Below are positions 1 to 10,100 of a stretch of 64,000 bases of DNA, piece by piece. A program made the position numbers and the translations under genes. The stretch is from Bacteroides sp. 43_108. Its GTDB lineage: Bacteria > Bacteroidota > Bacteroidia > Bacteroidales > Bacteroidaceae. Each line of letters starts with the position of its first letter. Within the stretch, counting starts at the first letter, position 1. Location: NCBI GenBank assembly GCA_001915545.1, contig MNQS01000133.1, positions 11,229-75,228 of the forward strand, given 5' to 3'. The notes below the pieces were generated by a model that saw only the letters and a program-made list of their open reading frames with translations, ran no database searches and had not been told where the DNA came from.

Positions 1-257
1 ATGATGTTGTACAGAGGGTGATTTTCTTGTGGAAATGTGCCTGGCGTTATGTCCAGTATTCCACATGACTTTTTGCCCATATTGTCTTTCATACTGCGTA
101 TGATGACGGTCTGTCCGACAACCGGTGGGGTTGTCGGAGCCATGTCCCATACTGATATATTCAGTGTTTCTTCGTTGTTGGCAACTTTCAGTGCCGCGTA
201 AGGTGAGCCGTTTCTGGTTGTGCCGTTCGTTCTTCCTATTACAATGTATTCTTTCAT
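1..257 (-). CDS. OB-fold-like protein, N-terminal part only (runs off left edge)
   Basis: A minus-strand frame opens with ATG at 257 and stays open to the window edge (about 85 codons). Its start overlaps the stop codon of the upstream 993-residue gene as ATGA, so the two are translationally coupled. The N-terminus begins MKEYIVIGRTNGTTRNGSPYAA and continues with short beta-strand-like stretches (LNISVWDM, GQTVIIRSM), which looks like a small OB-fold nucleic-acid-binding domain. In Bacteroidales such a domain often precedes an HD phosphohydrolase domain (YhaM/CBF1-like exonucleases), but that part would lie outside the window, so the assignment is only a guess. The frame and start are clear; the function is not. 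Confidence 0.6.
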   Translation of the reverse strand, partial: MKEYIVIGRTNGTTRNGSPYAALKVANNEETLNISVWDMAPTTPPVVGQTVIIRSMKDNMGKKSCGILDITPGTFPQENHPLYNI

Positions 258-3235
258 ATTTCAGTGTTTTGTATATTGTTTTTAACAGGCATCATGATGA
301 TTCCTTCCTTCTTCATTCCGTCCATCATTATTGTAAGCGGTTCTTCAAGGTGTATGTGTCTAACATATTTGGTCTCTTCCACGGCTGGCAGTTCGTTCAG
401 GAATTCTTGTCGATATACGCCGTCGCCTATGAAATCGTTTACAGTAAAGTATCCAACGCCCAGGCTCGTCAAGTTCTGGAAGAAGTGTGTTCCTTGGCTT
501 GGGTCTATTCTGTAGTTTGTAAGTCCTGCTTCCACAATGACTTTGGCTGCTGATATGTACGGCCATTTGACAGGGATTCCCAGCCAAGGGTCGCTGCTTC
601 CCCATCTGCCGGGGCCTACAAGCACGTATCCTTCTCCGCTTTCAATGAATTTCTTGTTCATCTTTTCAATGTCGTAAGCGGTCTGCTGGTTGTTTGATGC
701 CGAGAAATTCTCTGTTTTCACATATATTATGTCCTTTACGCCTGTTACGATTCCATGCCCGATGGATTTGTGCGAGCGTATCAGTGTGTCTTCATCTGGA
801 ATAAGTCGGATGTCTTCGTCCATTTCCATTTTGCAGTCGACCATAGGACGTATCTGAAGCAGGTAGAATGTTCCGGTGCGGTCAGGGTTGAGTTTGACAG
901 CGAATTCTATTTCTACCGCTCTTCTCATTTCGCTTTGACCGTATTTCATGGCCATTTGCAGAAGTTCCGGAAGCGGGAACACGTCATGCTGGAGCACGCC
1001 GCAGAAAGTCACCAGTTTTCGTCCTCCTTCGTATAAGCCATCGCGTATGGTCATGTCGTAAGGATCGTATGTTGATGCAATGAAGTTCATGGCTCCGTCT
1101 TCAACGGCTTCCTTTACTGACAGTTTGAGAAGGTTGAATCCGTCATCGACGTGTATTTCGTCCACGCTCTTCGACATGTCGAGCGCATAGAATTGAGTCT
1201 GCGTTTCTCTTAGGGCCATTTCCATCTCGCTGGTCTGCAGAACCTTGTCCGGGTGATAAGGGCAAACGCGGAGTGTCAGTCCGCCGTCGACGATGTACTT
1301 TCCGAGTCCGAGTGCAAGGCTTACTGTACCTTCTTCAGCCTTTTCATCACCTATAGGATAATAGTTGACAGAGCGTGCAACTCCCGAAATATTAGGATAG
1401 AATCTTGTGCCATACTGGGTTCCGACAACTTCCTGCATTATGACAGCCATTTTTTCCTGGTCTATGACGTTGCTTGTTGCCGCCATGTAAGCTTTACTGT
1501 CTTTGTAGAAGACGGAGGCGTACACGCCCTTTATAGCATCCGACAGCATGCGCAGGCGCTGGTATTTGTCCTCTACGTATGGAATCATGTATGTAGAATA
1601 TATGCCTGCAAACGGCTGGTAATGAGAGTCTTCGAGCAAGCTTGACGATCGTATGGCAATAGGCTTCTTTACAACGTCCAGGAATGTCATCAAGTCATCG
1701 GCAAGATGCTCTGGCAGGCGTCCGTGGAGGAAATGCTTGAGTATCTGGTCATCGTCAATATCGCTCAGGGCTGTCTGGTAGAGCTGGTTGTTTTCCATGA
1801 ACTCATCGAAGATGTCTGTACACAGTACCACGGTTTTAGGTATTCTTACGTCCACATCTTCGTACATGTTCATGTCAGTGTGCTTTTTGATCATGTTGTC
1901 GATGAACGCAAGTCCTCTTCCTTTTCCTCCCAGTGAACCTTCACCTATTCTGGCGAAGTTGCTGTACTGGTCGAATCTCTCCCTTTGGAATACGGCTACA
2001 ACTCCCTGGTTGCGCATTTTTCTGTAGCTTACTATGGCATCGAAGATAATCTGCCTGTGGGCATCCACATCCTGCAGAGATTTCCATGTAATGTGCTTCA
2101 AGAACTCAGAAATAGGGAATAGTGCTCTTGAGCAGAGCCATCTTGATACGTTGTTTCTTGTTATGTGGTAAAGCAGTGATTCCTTTGGAATCTTGAAGAT
2201 GCAGTTCTGAAGATCTCGCAGATTCTTTGCTCTTGCCACTTCCTTCATCGTTATCGGGTCTCTGAATATGAAGTCTCCGAAACCGAAGTGCTCCGAAACG
2301 GAATTGCTCAGGTCTACATCCAGTTTCTTGGAGTTCTTGTCGATAAAGTCGGCTCCGCACATATCTGCAAGGCGCTTATTTTCTGTTTCGGATGATTGCA
2401 TTATGAGCGGGACGAATTCGTCTTCTCCTCTGATGGCGCTCAGCAGCTCGAAACCTGCGAGCGGATCTTTCTCGCCGCCCTTTGAAAAGCGGCAGTCGCT
2501 TATGACACCTAGCGTGTTGTCTTTGAATTTGCTGTACAGGCTCCAGGCCTCTTCGTAGTTTCTTGCCAGAACAATTTTAGGTCTTCCTCTCATTCTCAGC
2601 ATTTCCAATTGCGAGTTGAGCGCTTCTGTTGCAAAAGCAAGACTCTGTTTCAGCACGAACTTGTAAAGGTTCGGCAATATGGACGAGTAGAACCTTATAG
2701 AATCCTCTACCAGCAATATCATCTGCACTCCTGCAACCTTTATGTCATGTTCGAGGTTCATCTTGTCCTCTATCAGTTTGATTATAGAGAGGAGGAGGTC
2801 TGTGTTGCCGAGCCAGCAGAATACATATTCAAAGATGGACAGATCTTCGTTCTCCATTCTCTGTCTGATTCCATGGGAGAATGGTGTGAGTACAACTATT
2901 GGTATATCCGGATAATCGTTCTTTATGCCCCTTGCGATGTCGAAAACATCGTTGTTGTCTGTTCCAGGCATACATATCACAAGGTCGAACTTTGCCTTGT
3001 TGAGCTCAACTTCAGCTTCTTCGTGCGATGCGGCCTGGGTGAATCTAGGCGGGTAGCGTAGCCCCAGTTTTGCGTATTCGTTGAATATCTTTTCGTCAAT
3101 TCGGCCATCATCTTCCAGCATGAAGGCATCGTATGGATTTGCGATAAGCAGAACGTTGAAAATTCGCTTCGTCATCAGGTCGACGAACGAAGTATCGCGA
3201 AGAATCAGCTGTTCTTTTCTCTTGTTCTTGGTCAT
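254..3235 (-). CDS. Receiver-domain / PPDK-type ATP-grasp fusion protein (PEP/pyruvate-binding domain protein)
   Basis: This is a 993-residue cytoplasmic protein with no signal peptide. Residues about 24-120 look like a degenerate receiver: where the phospho-acceptor Asp is expected the strand reads DLVICMP. Residues about 170-305 form a more canonical receiver, with the acidic pair E177-D178, a likely phospho-acceptor D247 in GVISDCRF, and K300. After a helical linker comes a PPDK/PEP-synthase-type ATP-grasp module: GGKGRG (436-441), RSSSLLEDS (529-537) and LLQIRPM (792-798). The swivelling phosphohistidine domain (GGxTSHAAI-like) and the PEP-binding TIM barrel of true PEP synthase or PPDK are not visible. 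The C-terminus instead carries GPGRWGSSDPW (874-884). Annotation pipelines would probably say 'phosphoenolpyruvate synthase', but the layout suggests a signalling-controlled ATP-dependent kinase or ligase of unknown substrate. Confidence 0.8.
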   Translation of the reverse strand: MTKNKRKEQLILRDTSFVDLMTKRIFNVLLIANPYDAFMLEDDGRIDEKIFNEYAKLGLRYPPRFTQAASHEEAEVELNKAKFDLVICMPGTDNNDVFDIARGIKNDYPDIPIVVLTPFSHGIRQRMENEDLSIFEYVFCWLGNTDLLLSIIKLIEDKMNLEHDIKVAGVQMILLVEDSIRFYSSILPNLYKFVLKQSLAFATEALNSQLEMLRMRGRPKIVLARNYEEAWSLYSKFKDNTLGVISDCRFSKGGEKDPLAGFELLSAIRGEDEFVPLIMQSSETENKRLADMCGADFIDKNSKKLDVDLSNSVSEHFGFGDFIFRDPITMKEVARAKNLRDLQNCIFKIPKESLLYHITRNNVSRWLCSRALFPISEFLKHITWKSLQDVDAHRQIIFDAIVSYRKMRNQGVVAVFQRERFDQYSNFARIGEGSLGGKGRGLAFIDNMIKKHTDMNMYEDVDVRIPKTVVLCTDIFDEFMENNQLYQTALSDIDDDQILKHFLHGRLPEHLADDLMTFLDVVKKPIAIRSSSLLEDSHYQPFAGIYSTYMIPYVEDKYQRLRMLSDAIKGVYASVFYKDSKAYMAATSNVIDQEKMAVIMQEVVGTQYGTRFYPNISGVARSVNYYPIGDEKAEEGTVSLALGLGKYIVDGGLTLRVCPYHPDKVLQTSEMEMALRETQTQFYALDMSKSVDEIHVDDGFNLLKLSVKEAVEDGAMNFIASTYDPYDMTIRDGLYEGGRKLVTFCGVLQHDVFPLPELLQMAMKYGQSEMRRAVEIEFAVKLNPDRTGTFYLLQIRPMVDCKMEMDEDIRLIPDEDTLIRSHKSIGHGIVTGVKDIIYVKTENFSASNNQQTAYDIEKMNKKFIESGEGYVLVGPGRWGSSDPWLGIPVKWPYISAAKVIVEAGLTNYRIDPSQGTHFFQNLTSLGVGYFTVNDFIGDGVYRQEFLNELPAVEETKYVRHIHLEEPLTIMMDGMKKEGIIMMPVKNNIQNTEI

Positions 3236-3318
3236 TGCTTTGAGTGTTTATGTAATTGTAACAAAGAAAGCCAAAAAAAACTTTTTATGCAAGTTGTTTC
3301 TTCTTCAGCTGTTGTTCT

Positions 3319-3362
3319 CATGCTTTTAAGCATGTTTGCGGCGATTCTGCTTTCCGGCAGAA
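3319..3362. other. Two tandem hairpins in the 3236-3578 gap
   Basis: The 343-bp gap between the divergent ATP-grasp gene and gdhA holds two short perfect inverted repeats in a row: CATGCTT/AAGCATG (3319-3334, 2-nt loop) and TTCTGC/GCAGAA (3345-3362). Neither is followed by a T-run on either strand. They could lie in the 5' leader of the minus-strand gene. Apart from these and the gdhA promoter I see nothing else in the gap. Confidence 0.4.
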
Positions 3363-3493
3363 CCCTATGGTTTGTGAATGCATTATGTAGTTGCAAAAGT
3401 GTTATTTTGTAAAGTCAGTTTTCTTTGTGCTCGCCAACAGTCTGCATGTGCATTTCATTTTGTATTCCTGCGGACTGAAAATAGCCGAAAAAC

Positions 3494-3523
3494 TTGTTGG
3501 CGTTTTACTATTTATTATATTTG
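3494..3523 (+). promoter_or_regulatory. Putative gdhA promoter
   Basis: TTG at 3494-3496, a 19-bp spacer, then a perfect -7 box TATATTTG at 3516-3523. This matches the Bacteroidetes sigma-ABfr pattern and predicts a leader of about 50 nt before the gdhA start at 3579. Confidence 0.65.
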
Positions 3524-3578
3524 TAATGTCTGTATTTCGTTAGTACGGAACAATGTATAACCTTTTATTTATAGTATT

Positions 3579-4916
3579 ATGGATGTCGATAGAATAATGA
3601 CGATGCTTGAGTCAAAGCATCCGAATGAGCCCGAATATCTTCAGGCAGTCAAGGAAGTGCTTTTGTCTATACGTGAAGTGTACGAACAGCATCCTGAATT
3701 TGAAAAGGCAAAGATCATTGAGCGTCTTGTCGAACCGGAGAGGGTCATAATATTCCGCGTCCCATGGGTTGACGACAAGGGTGAAGTCCAGGTCAATATA
3801 GGATACAGAGTGCAGTTCAACAGCGCCATCGGTCCGTACAAAGGCGGATTGCGTTTCCATGCTTCTGTAAATCTTTCCATTCTTAAATTCTTAGGCTTTG
3901 AGCAGACATTCAAGAATGCGCTCACAACCCTCCCGATGGGCGGAGGCAAGGGCGGTTCCGACTTCTCTCCTCGTGGTAAGAGTGATGCAGAAATCATGCG
4001 TTTCTGCCAGGCTTTCATGAATGAACTCTACCGTTATATCGGCCCTGAAATAGATGTCCCTGCCGGCGATATCGGTGTTGGTGCACGCGAAATCGGATAT
4101 CTGTTCGGACAGTACAAGAAGCTTACACGCGATTGGAGCGGAGTGCTGACAGGCAAGGGTTTGGAATACGGAGGCAGTCTCGTTCGTCCGGAGGCTACAG
4201 GTTTCGGAGGACTTTACTTCGTTAATGAAATGCTCGAAAACAACGGCATATCCATCAGTGGAAAGACTATCGCAATTTCCGGTTTCGGCAATGTTGCCTG
4301 GGGCGCTGCAACCAAGGCAGTCGAGATGGGTGCCAAAGTGCTGACTATATCCGGTCCTGACGGATATATATATGATCCGGACGGCGTGAGCGGAGAAAAG
4401 ATTGACTATATGCTTGAACTTCGTGCGTCGGGCAACGACATCTGCAGTCCGTATGCCGAGAAATTCCCTGGCAGCAAGTTCGTTCCGGGAAAGCGCCCAT
4501 GGGAGGTTAAGTGTGATATAGCCCTCACATGTGCCACTCAGAATGAGCTCAACGGCGAAGATGCCATGATGCTTATCAACAATGGTGTGACATGTGTTGC
4601 CGAAATATCTAATATGGGATGTACTCCTGAAGCCATCGATGCTTTTGTTGACCGCAAGATGCTGTATGCTCCAGGAAAGGCTGTCAATGCAGGAGGTGTT
4701 GCTACCTCCGGTCTTGAGATGACACAGAACGCCATGCATATTTCTTGGGATGCTGCTGAGGTTGACCGCAGGTTGCATACAATTATGCATAACATTCACA
4801 ATCAGTGTGTCAAGTATGGAACACAGCCTGACGGCTATGTCAACTATGTCAAAGGTGCAAATATCGCAGGCTTCATGAAGGTTGCCAAGGCCATGATGGC
4901 TCAGGGCATTGTTTGA
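3579..4916 (+). CDS. gdhA: Glutamate dehydrogenase, NAD-type coenzyme motif
   Basis: Glutamate dehydrogenase of 445 residues: reversible oxidative deamination of glutamate to 2-oxoglutarate and ammonium in the cytoplasm. The catalytic region PMGGGKGGSDFSPRGKS sits near residues 118-134. The Rossmann segment reads GFGNVAWGAA and then ISGPDGYIYDPDG, closely matching the NAD-specific Clostridium symbiosum enzyme as I remember it (GFGNVAWGAA...SGPDGYIYDPEG). The paralogue at 46916-48250 instead has GSGNVAQY and SDSNGYIYD, as in E. coli NADP-GDH. I infer that this copy prefers NAD(H) and is mainly catabolic. It stands alone between its own TATATTTG promoter and a strong terminator. The exact Bacteroides symbol (gdhA or gdhB) cannot be fixed from sequence alone. 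Confidence 0.9.
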   Translation: MDVDRIMTMLESKHPNEPEYLQAVKEVLLSIREVYEQHPEFEKAKIIERLVEPERVIIFRVPWVDDKGEVQVNIGYRVQFNSAIGPYKGGLRFHASVNLSILKFLGFEQTFKNALTTLPMGGGKGGSDFSPRGKSDAEIMRFCQAFMNELYRYIGPEIDVPAGDIGVGAREIGYLFGQYKKLTRDWSGVLTGKGLEYGGSLVRPEATGFGGLYFVNEMLENNGISISGKTIAISGFGNVAWGAATKAVEMGAKVLTISGPDGYIYDPDGVSGEKIDYMLELRASGNDICSPYAEKFPGSKFVPGKRPWEVKCDIALTCATQNELNGEDAMMLINNGVTCVAEISNMGCTPEAIDAFVDRKMLYAPGKAVNAGGVATSGLEMTQNAMHISWDAAEVDRRLHTIMHNIHNQCVKYGTQPDGYVNYVKGANIAGFMKVAKAMMAQGIV

Positions 4917-4986
4917 TGTATTTCGGTGCTCATGCATAGTCTTGACATGAGTGCCTATACATAATTGTTCATCGTTGAAGTTTTGA

Positions 4987-5031
4987 TGCGTCCGGTCTGA
5001 TGATTTGTCATCAGCCGGGCGCATTCTTTTT
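4987..5031 (+). terminator. Intrinsic terminator of gdhA
   Basis: A long stem pairs TGCGTCCGG(T)CTGATGA with TCATCAGCCGGGCGCA across a short loop (4987-5022), with one bulged T and one wobble. It is followed by a T-rich run (5024-5030), about 70 nt after the gdhA stop. Confidence 0.8.
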
Positions 5032-5057
5032 GTTGGTATTTATGAAAACTGTCAACT

Positions 5058-5115
5058 GCGGGCGCTCGTTGTGATATTTTCGAGCCCTCGAAATTGATGT
5101 CGCGAGCCCTCGCGG
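5058..5115. repeat. Cluster of CGAGCCCTCG-type palindromes, copy 1
   Basis: Two exact CGAGCCCTCG units (5081-5090 and 5103-5112) plus a related GGCGCTCG (5060-5067) lie in the gdhA-nfeD gap. Each unit is nearly palindromic, and the first arm can pair with either of the others. The same 10-mer or its complement recurs at 20942-20994 and 37456-37465, each time after the 3' end of an operon. No coding capacity. Confidence 0.6.
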
Positions 5116-5156
5116 CATGCGCATATTGCTCCTGTTTCAATAAGTTTTGCCTTCTC

Positions 5157-5189
5157 TTGTATGAATATTCCGCTATTTTTATACCTTTG
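5157..5189 (+). promoter_or_regulatory. Putative nfeD-floA promoter
   Basis: TTG at 5157-5159, a 22-bp spacer, and a perfect -7 box TACCTTTG at 5182-5189. The nfeD start is at 5258. Confidence 0.6.
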
Positions 5190-5257
5190 TGGCTGATGCG
5201 TCTGCCGGCGCAGCGAGAATATGAAAAACAAACTGGTATTTAAAATGACTTTTTGCT

Positions 5258-5722
5258 ATGGTAGTGGCAATGATAATCTGTTTGATTGTTCTGTGCCTGG
5301 TGATGTTCTGGATTGAGATATTCGTCATACCAGGTGCCGGTTTTGCCGGAGTAATCGGAACATTGAGTCTTGTGGCTCTCAACATTGCTGTGTTCAGCTT
5401 CTACGGTGTGTCCTGGGGCTTCACCATTCTGGCGATTTCCCTGCTTCTGTTCTTTTCCGGTTTTTGGTGGGTTGCTCATTCCAAGACCCTTGACCGTTAT
5501 TCTCTGAAAAAGACCATCGATTCCACCTCTGCTTCGGACGAACAGCTGTCTGTATGTGTTGGCGATGAAGGTGTCGCTCTGACCCGTCTTGCGCTGGTCG
5601 GAAATGCCGACATTGATGGAAAGGAAGTGGAGGTTAAGTCGTCTGACGGTATGATAGACGAAGGTACTGCTGTCGTGGTGAGCCGTGTCAGCGGTGCATC
5701 CGTGTGGGTTAGACGCAAGTGA
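5258..5722 (+). CDS. NfeD-like membrane protein
   Basis: A 154-residue membrane protein. Three hydrophobic segments fill the N-terminal half (MIICLIVLCLVMFWIEIFVI, GVIGTLSLVALNIAVFSF, GFTILAISLLLFFSGFWWV). They are followed by a soluble beta-rich region of about 70 residues (GDEGVALTRLALVGNADIDGKEVEV...GTAVVVSRV) typical of the NfeD C-terminal OB-fold. NfeD proteins are partners of SPFH/flotillin proteins and are usually encoded beside them. Here floA starts 38 bp downstream on the same strand, which supports the call. The promoter box TACCTTTG lies upstream at 5182. Confidence 0.85.
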   Translation: MVVAMIICLIVLCLVMFWIEIFVIPGAGFAGVIGTLSLVALNIAVFSFYGVSWGFTILAISLLLFFSGFWWVAHSKTLDRYSLKKTIDSTSASDEQLSVCVGDEGVALTRLALVGNADIDGKEVEVKSSDGMIDEGTAVVVSRVSGASVWVRRK

Positions 5723-5760
5723 GTTTTTTTGAAATTTGAAATCAACAAAGTGTAAGTTAT

Positions 5761-6786
5761 ATGGTATTAAATTATTATGTTCTTGTGCCGGCCATAGTGC
5801 TGGGAGCGGTGATACTGCTTTCTGTGTTTTTTCATTTTGTGCCGTTTTTCCTTTGGCTTTCGGCCAAAGTTTCCGGTGTGAAGATTTCGCTCATACAGCT
5901 TTTCCTTATGCGCATAAGAAATGTTCCGCCCGGCATCATTGTGCCAAGTCTGATTGAAGCCCACAAGGCTGGACTTACCAATGTTACCCGCGATAATCTC
6001 GAAGCCCATTATATGACCGGCGGTCACGTACAGAGGGTAGTTCATGCTCTCGTGTCGGCTTCTAAGGCCGGTATCGAACTCAGTTTTGAGAAAGCTACGG
6101 CTATCGACTTGGCCGGTAGAGACGTTTTTGAGGCTGTGCAGACAAGTGTCAATCCTAAGGTTATAGACACTCCGCCCGTTGCGGCTGTTGCCAAAAACGG
6201 AATCCAGCTCATAGCCAAGGCGCGTGTGACGGTGAGGGCCAATATCCATCAGCTTGTCGGCGGTGCCGGCGAAGATACAATTCTGGCACGTGTCGGCGAG
6301 GGCATTGTCTCCAGTATAGGTTCTGCCGAATCGCATGAGAATGTGCTCGAAAATCCGGATTCTATATCAAAGCTGGTGCTACGTAAGGGACTTGATGCAG
6401 GTACGGCTTTTGAAATCCTTTCCATTGATATTGCTGATATAGATGTCGGCAAGAATATCGGTGCTACATTGCAGATGGATCAGGCAAATGCCGACAAGAA
6501 CATTGCTCAGGCAAAGGCCGAAGAGCGTAGAGCCATGGCTGTGGCGCTTGAGCAGGAAATGAAAGCTAAGGCACAGGAGGCTAGGGCTGATGTAATACAG
6601 GCTGAAGCTGAAGTTCCTAAGGCGTTGGCTGAGGCTCTTCGTTCAGGAAACATAGGTTTTATGGATTATTACAGATTAAAGAATCTTCAGTCGGATACTT
6701 CTATGCGCGATAATTTTGCTCAATTCGGTAAGGCGGATGTGAAGAATGCAGTAGATTCCATCATTGATCCTGAAAAGAAAGGTTGA
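5761..6786 (+). CDS. floA: Flotillin-like protein FloA (SPFH domain)
   Basis: A 341-residue SPFH-family scaffold protein that organises membrane microdomains. An N-terminal hydrophobic hairpin ([20 protein letters not shown]) anchors it. It is followed by a basic RIRNVPPG region, an SPFH core ending near [20 protein letters not shown], and a long Ala/Glu-rich coiled coil ([20 protein letters not shown] onward). Length and order match bacterial FloA/YqfA (formerly UPF0365). It forms a two-gene unit with the upstream NfeD-like gene and is followed by a clear terminator. Confidence 0.92.
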   Translation: MVLNYYVLVPAIVLGAVILLSVFFHFVPFFLWLSAKVSGVKISLIQLFLMRIRNVPPGIIVPSLIEAHKAGLTNVTRDNLEAHYMTGGHVQRVVHALVSASKAGIELSFEKATAIDLAGRDVFEAVQTSVNPKVIDTPPVAAVAKNGIQLIAKARVTVRANIHQLVGGAGEDTILARVGEGIVSSIGSAESHENVLENPDSISKLVLRKGLDAGTAFEILSIDIADIDVGKNIGATLQMDQANADKNIAQAKAEERRAMAVALEQEMKAKAQEARADVIQAEAEVPKALAEALRSGNIGFMDYYRLKNLQSDTSMRDNFAQFGKADVKNAVDSIIDPEKKG

Positions 6787-6809
6787 TATATTGATTATAT
6801 ATGCGTGTG

Positions 6810-6844
6810 CGGTCTGAAGGCTTAGGTTTTCAGACCGTTTTTTT
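6810..6844 (+). terminator. Intrinsic terminator of nfeD-floA
   Basis: Perfect 9-bp stem CGGTCTGAA / TTCAGACCG (6810-6837), followed directly by a run of T. Confidence 0.85.
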
Positions 6845-7136
6845 ATTTCAATACTTATGTAGTTTCATTTTGTTTTGTGTTCGAATGGCTTCTTTGTGAT
6901 TTTGTCTTTATTTGTGTAATAACATTTTGCTATTTATTATATGATTTTATTATGAATATGTTTGATTTAATAGCGGTTATGTACTAATTTATCTGTATTT
7001 GTATGCTTTAGAAAGAATAATGATAAATTTATATTGTAATATTGTATCATATTGAAATTAATTTATTACTTTTGCGCTCAAATAGAAATTGAAAGTGATA
7101 AAAAGGTGTCAATAAGTAACGCAAAATCAATATAAG
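6845..7136 (+). promoter_or_regulatory. AT-rich leader/promoter region of the gltB operon
   Basis: A very AT-rich stretch between the floA terminator and gltB. It contains a -7 box TACTTTTG at 7067-7074 with TTG at 7042-7044 (22-bp spacer), predicting a leader of about 55 nt. I see no other gene or clear operator in it. Confidence 0.5.
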
Positions 7137-10100
7137 ATGTTGGAACAGAAAGAAACACAGAGGCTTGCTTGCGAGTCGGGAGGCTTGTACAGCAGAGAGA
7201 ATGAACACGACGCGTGTGGCGTAGGAATGATAGTAGACGTTCACGGACGCAAGTCGCATGAACTTGTCGACTCGGCTCTGAAGGTTCTCGAAAACATGAA
7301 GCATAGAGGTGCGGAAGGTGCCGACAACAAGAGCGGTGACGGCGCAGGTATAATGCTTCAGATTCCGCATGAATTTATTCTGCTTCAAGGCATACCGGTT
7401 CCGGAGAAGGGACGTTACGGTACAGGTCTTGTGTTCTTGCCGAAGGATGAGAAACGTCAGTCTGAGATCCTTGGTGTCATGCTTGATGAGATTGAGCGTC
7501 AGGGCCTTAAGATGATGCATCTCAGACAAGTCCCTGTGGATTCTTCCGTCTTGGGTGAGATGGCACTGAGCACAGAGCCTGACATAAAGCAGGTTTTCGT
7601 CACAGGCGATGTTGAGCCTGACGAACTGGAACGAAAACTGTATGTGGCACGCAAGAAGATGGAGCGCAGTATAAATGATAAGGACTTCTATATAGCTTCT
7701 CTTTCGAGCAAGAACATTGTCTATAAGGGCATGTTGTCTTCGACTCAGCTCAGACGTTATTTTCTGGATCTGACACAACCTTATTTCACCAGCGGACTGG
7801 CTGTTGTGCATTCGAGATTCAGTACCAACACATTCCCTGCGTGGGGATTGGCACAGCCGTTCAGATTGTTGGCACACAACGGAGAGATAAACACTATTCG
7901 TGGAAACCGTGCATGGATGGAGGCCCGTGAAAGTGTACTTTCTACCGAACTCTTGGGCGAAGTGGGCGACATACGTCCTATACTTCAGCCGGATATGAGC
8001 GACAGTGCATCGCTCGACAACGCACTTGAATTCTTTGTCATGTCGGGACTTTCGCTCCCTCATGCAATGGCTATGCTCGTGCCTGAGTCTTTTAATGACA
8101 AGAACTTTATTAATGAAGATCTCAAGGCTTTCTATGAATATCATTCCATCCTGATGGAACCGTGGGACGGTCCGGCTGCACTGCTCTTCAGCGACGGCCG
8201 ATATGCAGGGGGTATGCTCGACAGAAACGGACTGCGTCCTGCACGTTACCTCATCACAAAAGACGATATGATGGTGGTTGCCAGTGAGGCCGGAACGATA
8301 AGTTTCGAACCGGGCGACATCAAGGAGAAAGGATGCCTCCAGCCGGGTAAGATTCTGATGGTCGACACGCAGGAGGGACGCATATATTATGATGACGAAA
8401 TAAAGAAATGCCTCGCCGCTGAGAAACCTTATAGGCGTTGGCTGGCAGACAACCGTATAGATTTGGATGCTCTGAAGAGCGGACGTAAGGTAAGCAACTC
8501 TGTATCCGACTATTCGCGCAGGCTGTTGGCTTACGGCTACACACGCGAAGATGTAGAACGAATCATCAAGCCGATGTGTGTAAACGGTGCCGAACCGGTA
8601 GCATCCATGGGTAATGATACTCCGCTGGCTGTGCTGTCGGACGAACCGCAGCTGTTGTTCAATTATTTCAGACAGCAGTTTGCACAGGTCACCAATCCTG
8701 CCATCGACCCTATACGCGAGGAACTTGTGATGTCGCAGACTGAATACATAGGTGCTGTCGGTACACATATTCTTACTCCAGATGAATCACACTGCAAAAT
8801 GGTCAGACTGACTCATCCGGTGCTGAACAATACGAAAATCGACATGCTCGAAAATATCCGCTACAAGGGATTCAATACTGTCAAACTCGATATGCTCTTC
8901 GAAGTTGCCCGTGGAAGAGCCGCTCTTCAGGAGGCTTTGGCCGGACTTTGTGCAAAGGCTGAGCAGTCTGTAAAGGATGGTGTGAACTATATCATACTTT
9001 CTGATAAGGGTATCGACGATAAGCATGCGGCTATCCCTTCACTCTTGGCTGTGAGTGCGGTACACCACCACCTCATCAAGGTGCAGAAGCGTGTGCAGAC
9101 TGCTTTGATAGTTGAAAGCGGTGAGATCCGCGAAGTTATGCATGCCGCCCTCCTCCTGGGATATGGAGCCAGCGCCATCAACCCTTACATGGCTTTCGCC
9201 ATATTGGACGACCTTGTGAAGAACGGAGAAATCCAGATGAACTATGAGACGGCTGAAAAGAACTATATAAACGCTATCCGTAAAGGACTCTACAAGATTA
9301 TGAGCAAGATGGGTATCAGTACCATCAGATCATATCGCGGTTCGAAGATATTCGAGTCTGTCGGATTGAGCGAGGAACTGTTGAGGACATACTTCGGAAC
9401 GACAACTTCTACTGTCGGCGGTATTCGTCTGGACGAAATAGCAGAAGACTATACCAGACTGCATGATCAGGGATTCGCAGGTGTCGAACCTGAAGCTTTG
9501 CTCCCGTACGTCGGTCAATATTCATGGCGCAAGAACGGTATCGAACATGCTTGGAATCCTGAAACAATCAGTGAACTGCAGATTGCAACACGTCTTGGAA
9601 GCTACAAGAAGTTCAAGGAGTTTACTCACAAGGCTGATGAAAAGGAACATCCTATATTCTTACGCGACTTCTTCGGCTTCAAGAAGAACCCAATACCTGT
9701 TGACAGAGTAGAACCGGTGGAGAACATTGTGAAGCATTTTGTTACAGGTGCTATGTCTTTCGGAGCCATAAGCAAGGAAGCACACGAGGCTATTGCTTTG
9801 GCAATGAATAAACTCGGTACACGAAGCAATACAGGTGAAGGAGGTGAGGATTCCGCAAGATTTACTTCAGAGTACAACGGCATTTCACTTTCAAGCAAGA
9901 TCAAACAGGTGGCATCTGGACGCTTCGGCGTAACGGCTGAATATCTTGTGAATGCCGAAGAAATACAGATTAAGGTGGCTCAGGGTGCAAAACCTGGTGA
10001 AGGTGGACAGCTTCCTGGATTCAAGGTTGACGAGGTCATAGCCAAGACTCGTAACTCCATACCTGGAATTTCGCTCATCTCGCCTCCACCTCATCACGAC

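Noticed and set aside
3891..5024. 377-codon minus-strand open frame opposite gdhA
   Set aside because: It is antisense to an intact GDH gene and its translation is Cys/His/Ser-rich without recognisable domains.
7047..8768. 573-codon minus-strand open frame opposite gltB
   Set aside because: It is fully antisense to the clearly coding gltB 5' region, shows no family motif, and arises from the codon bias of the real gene.
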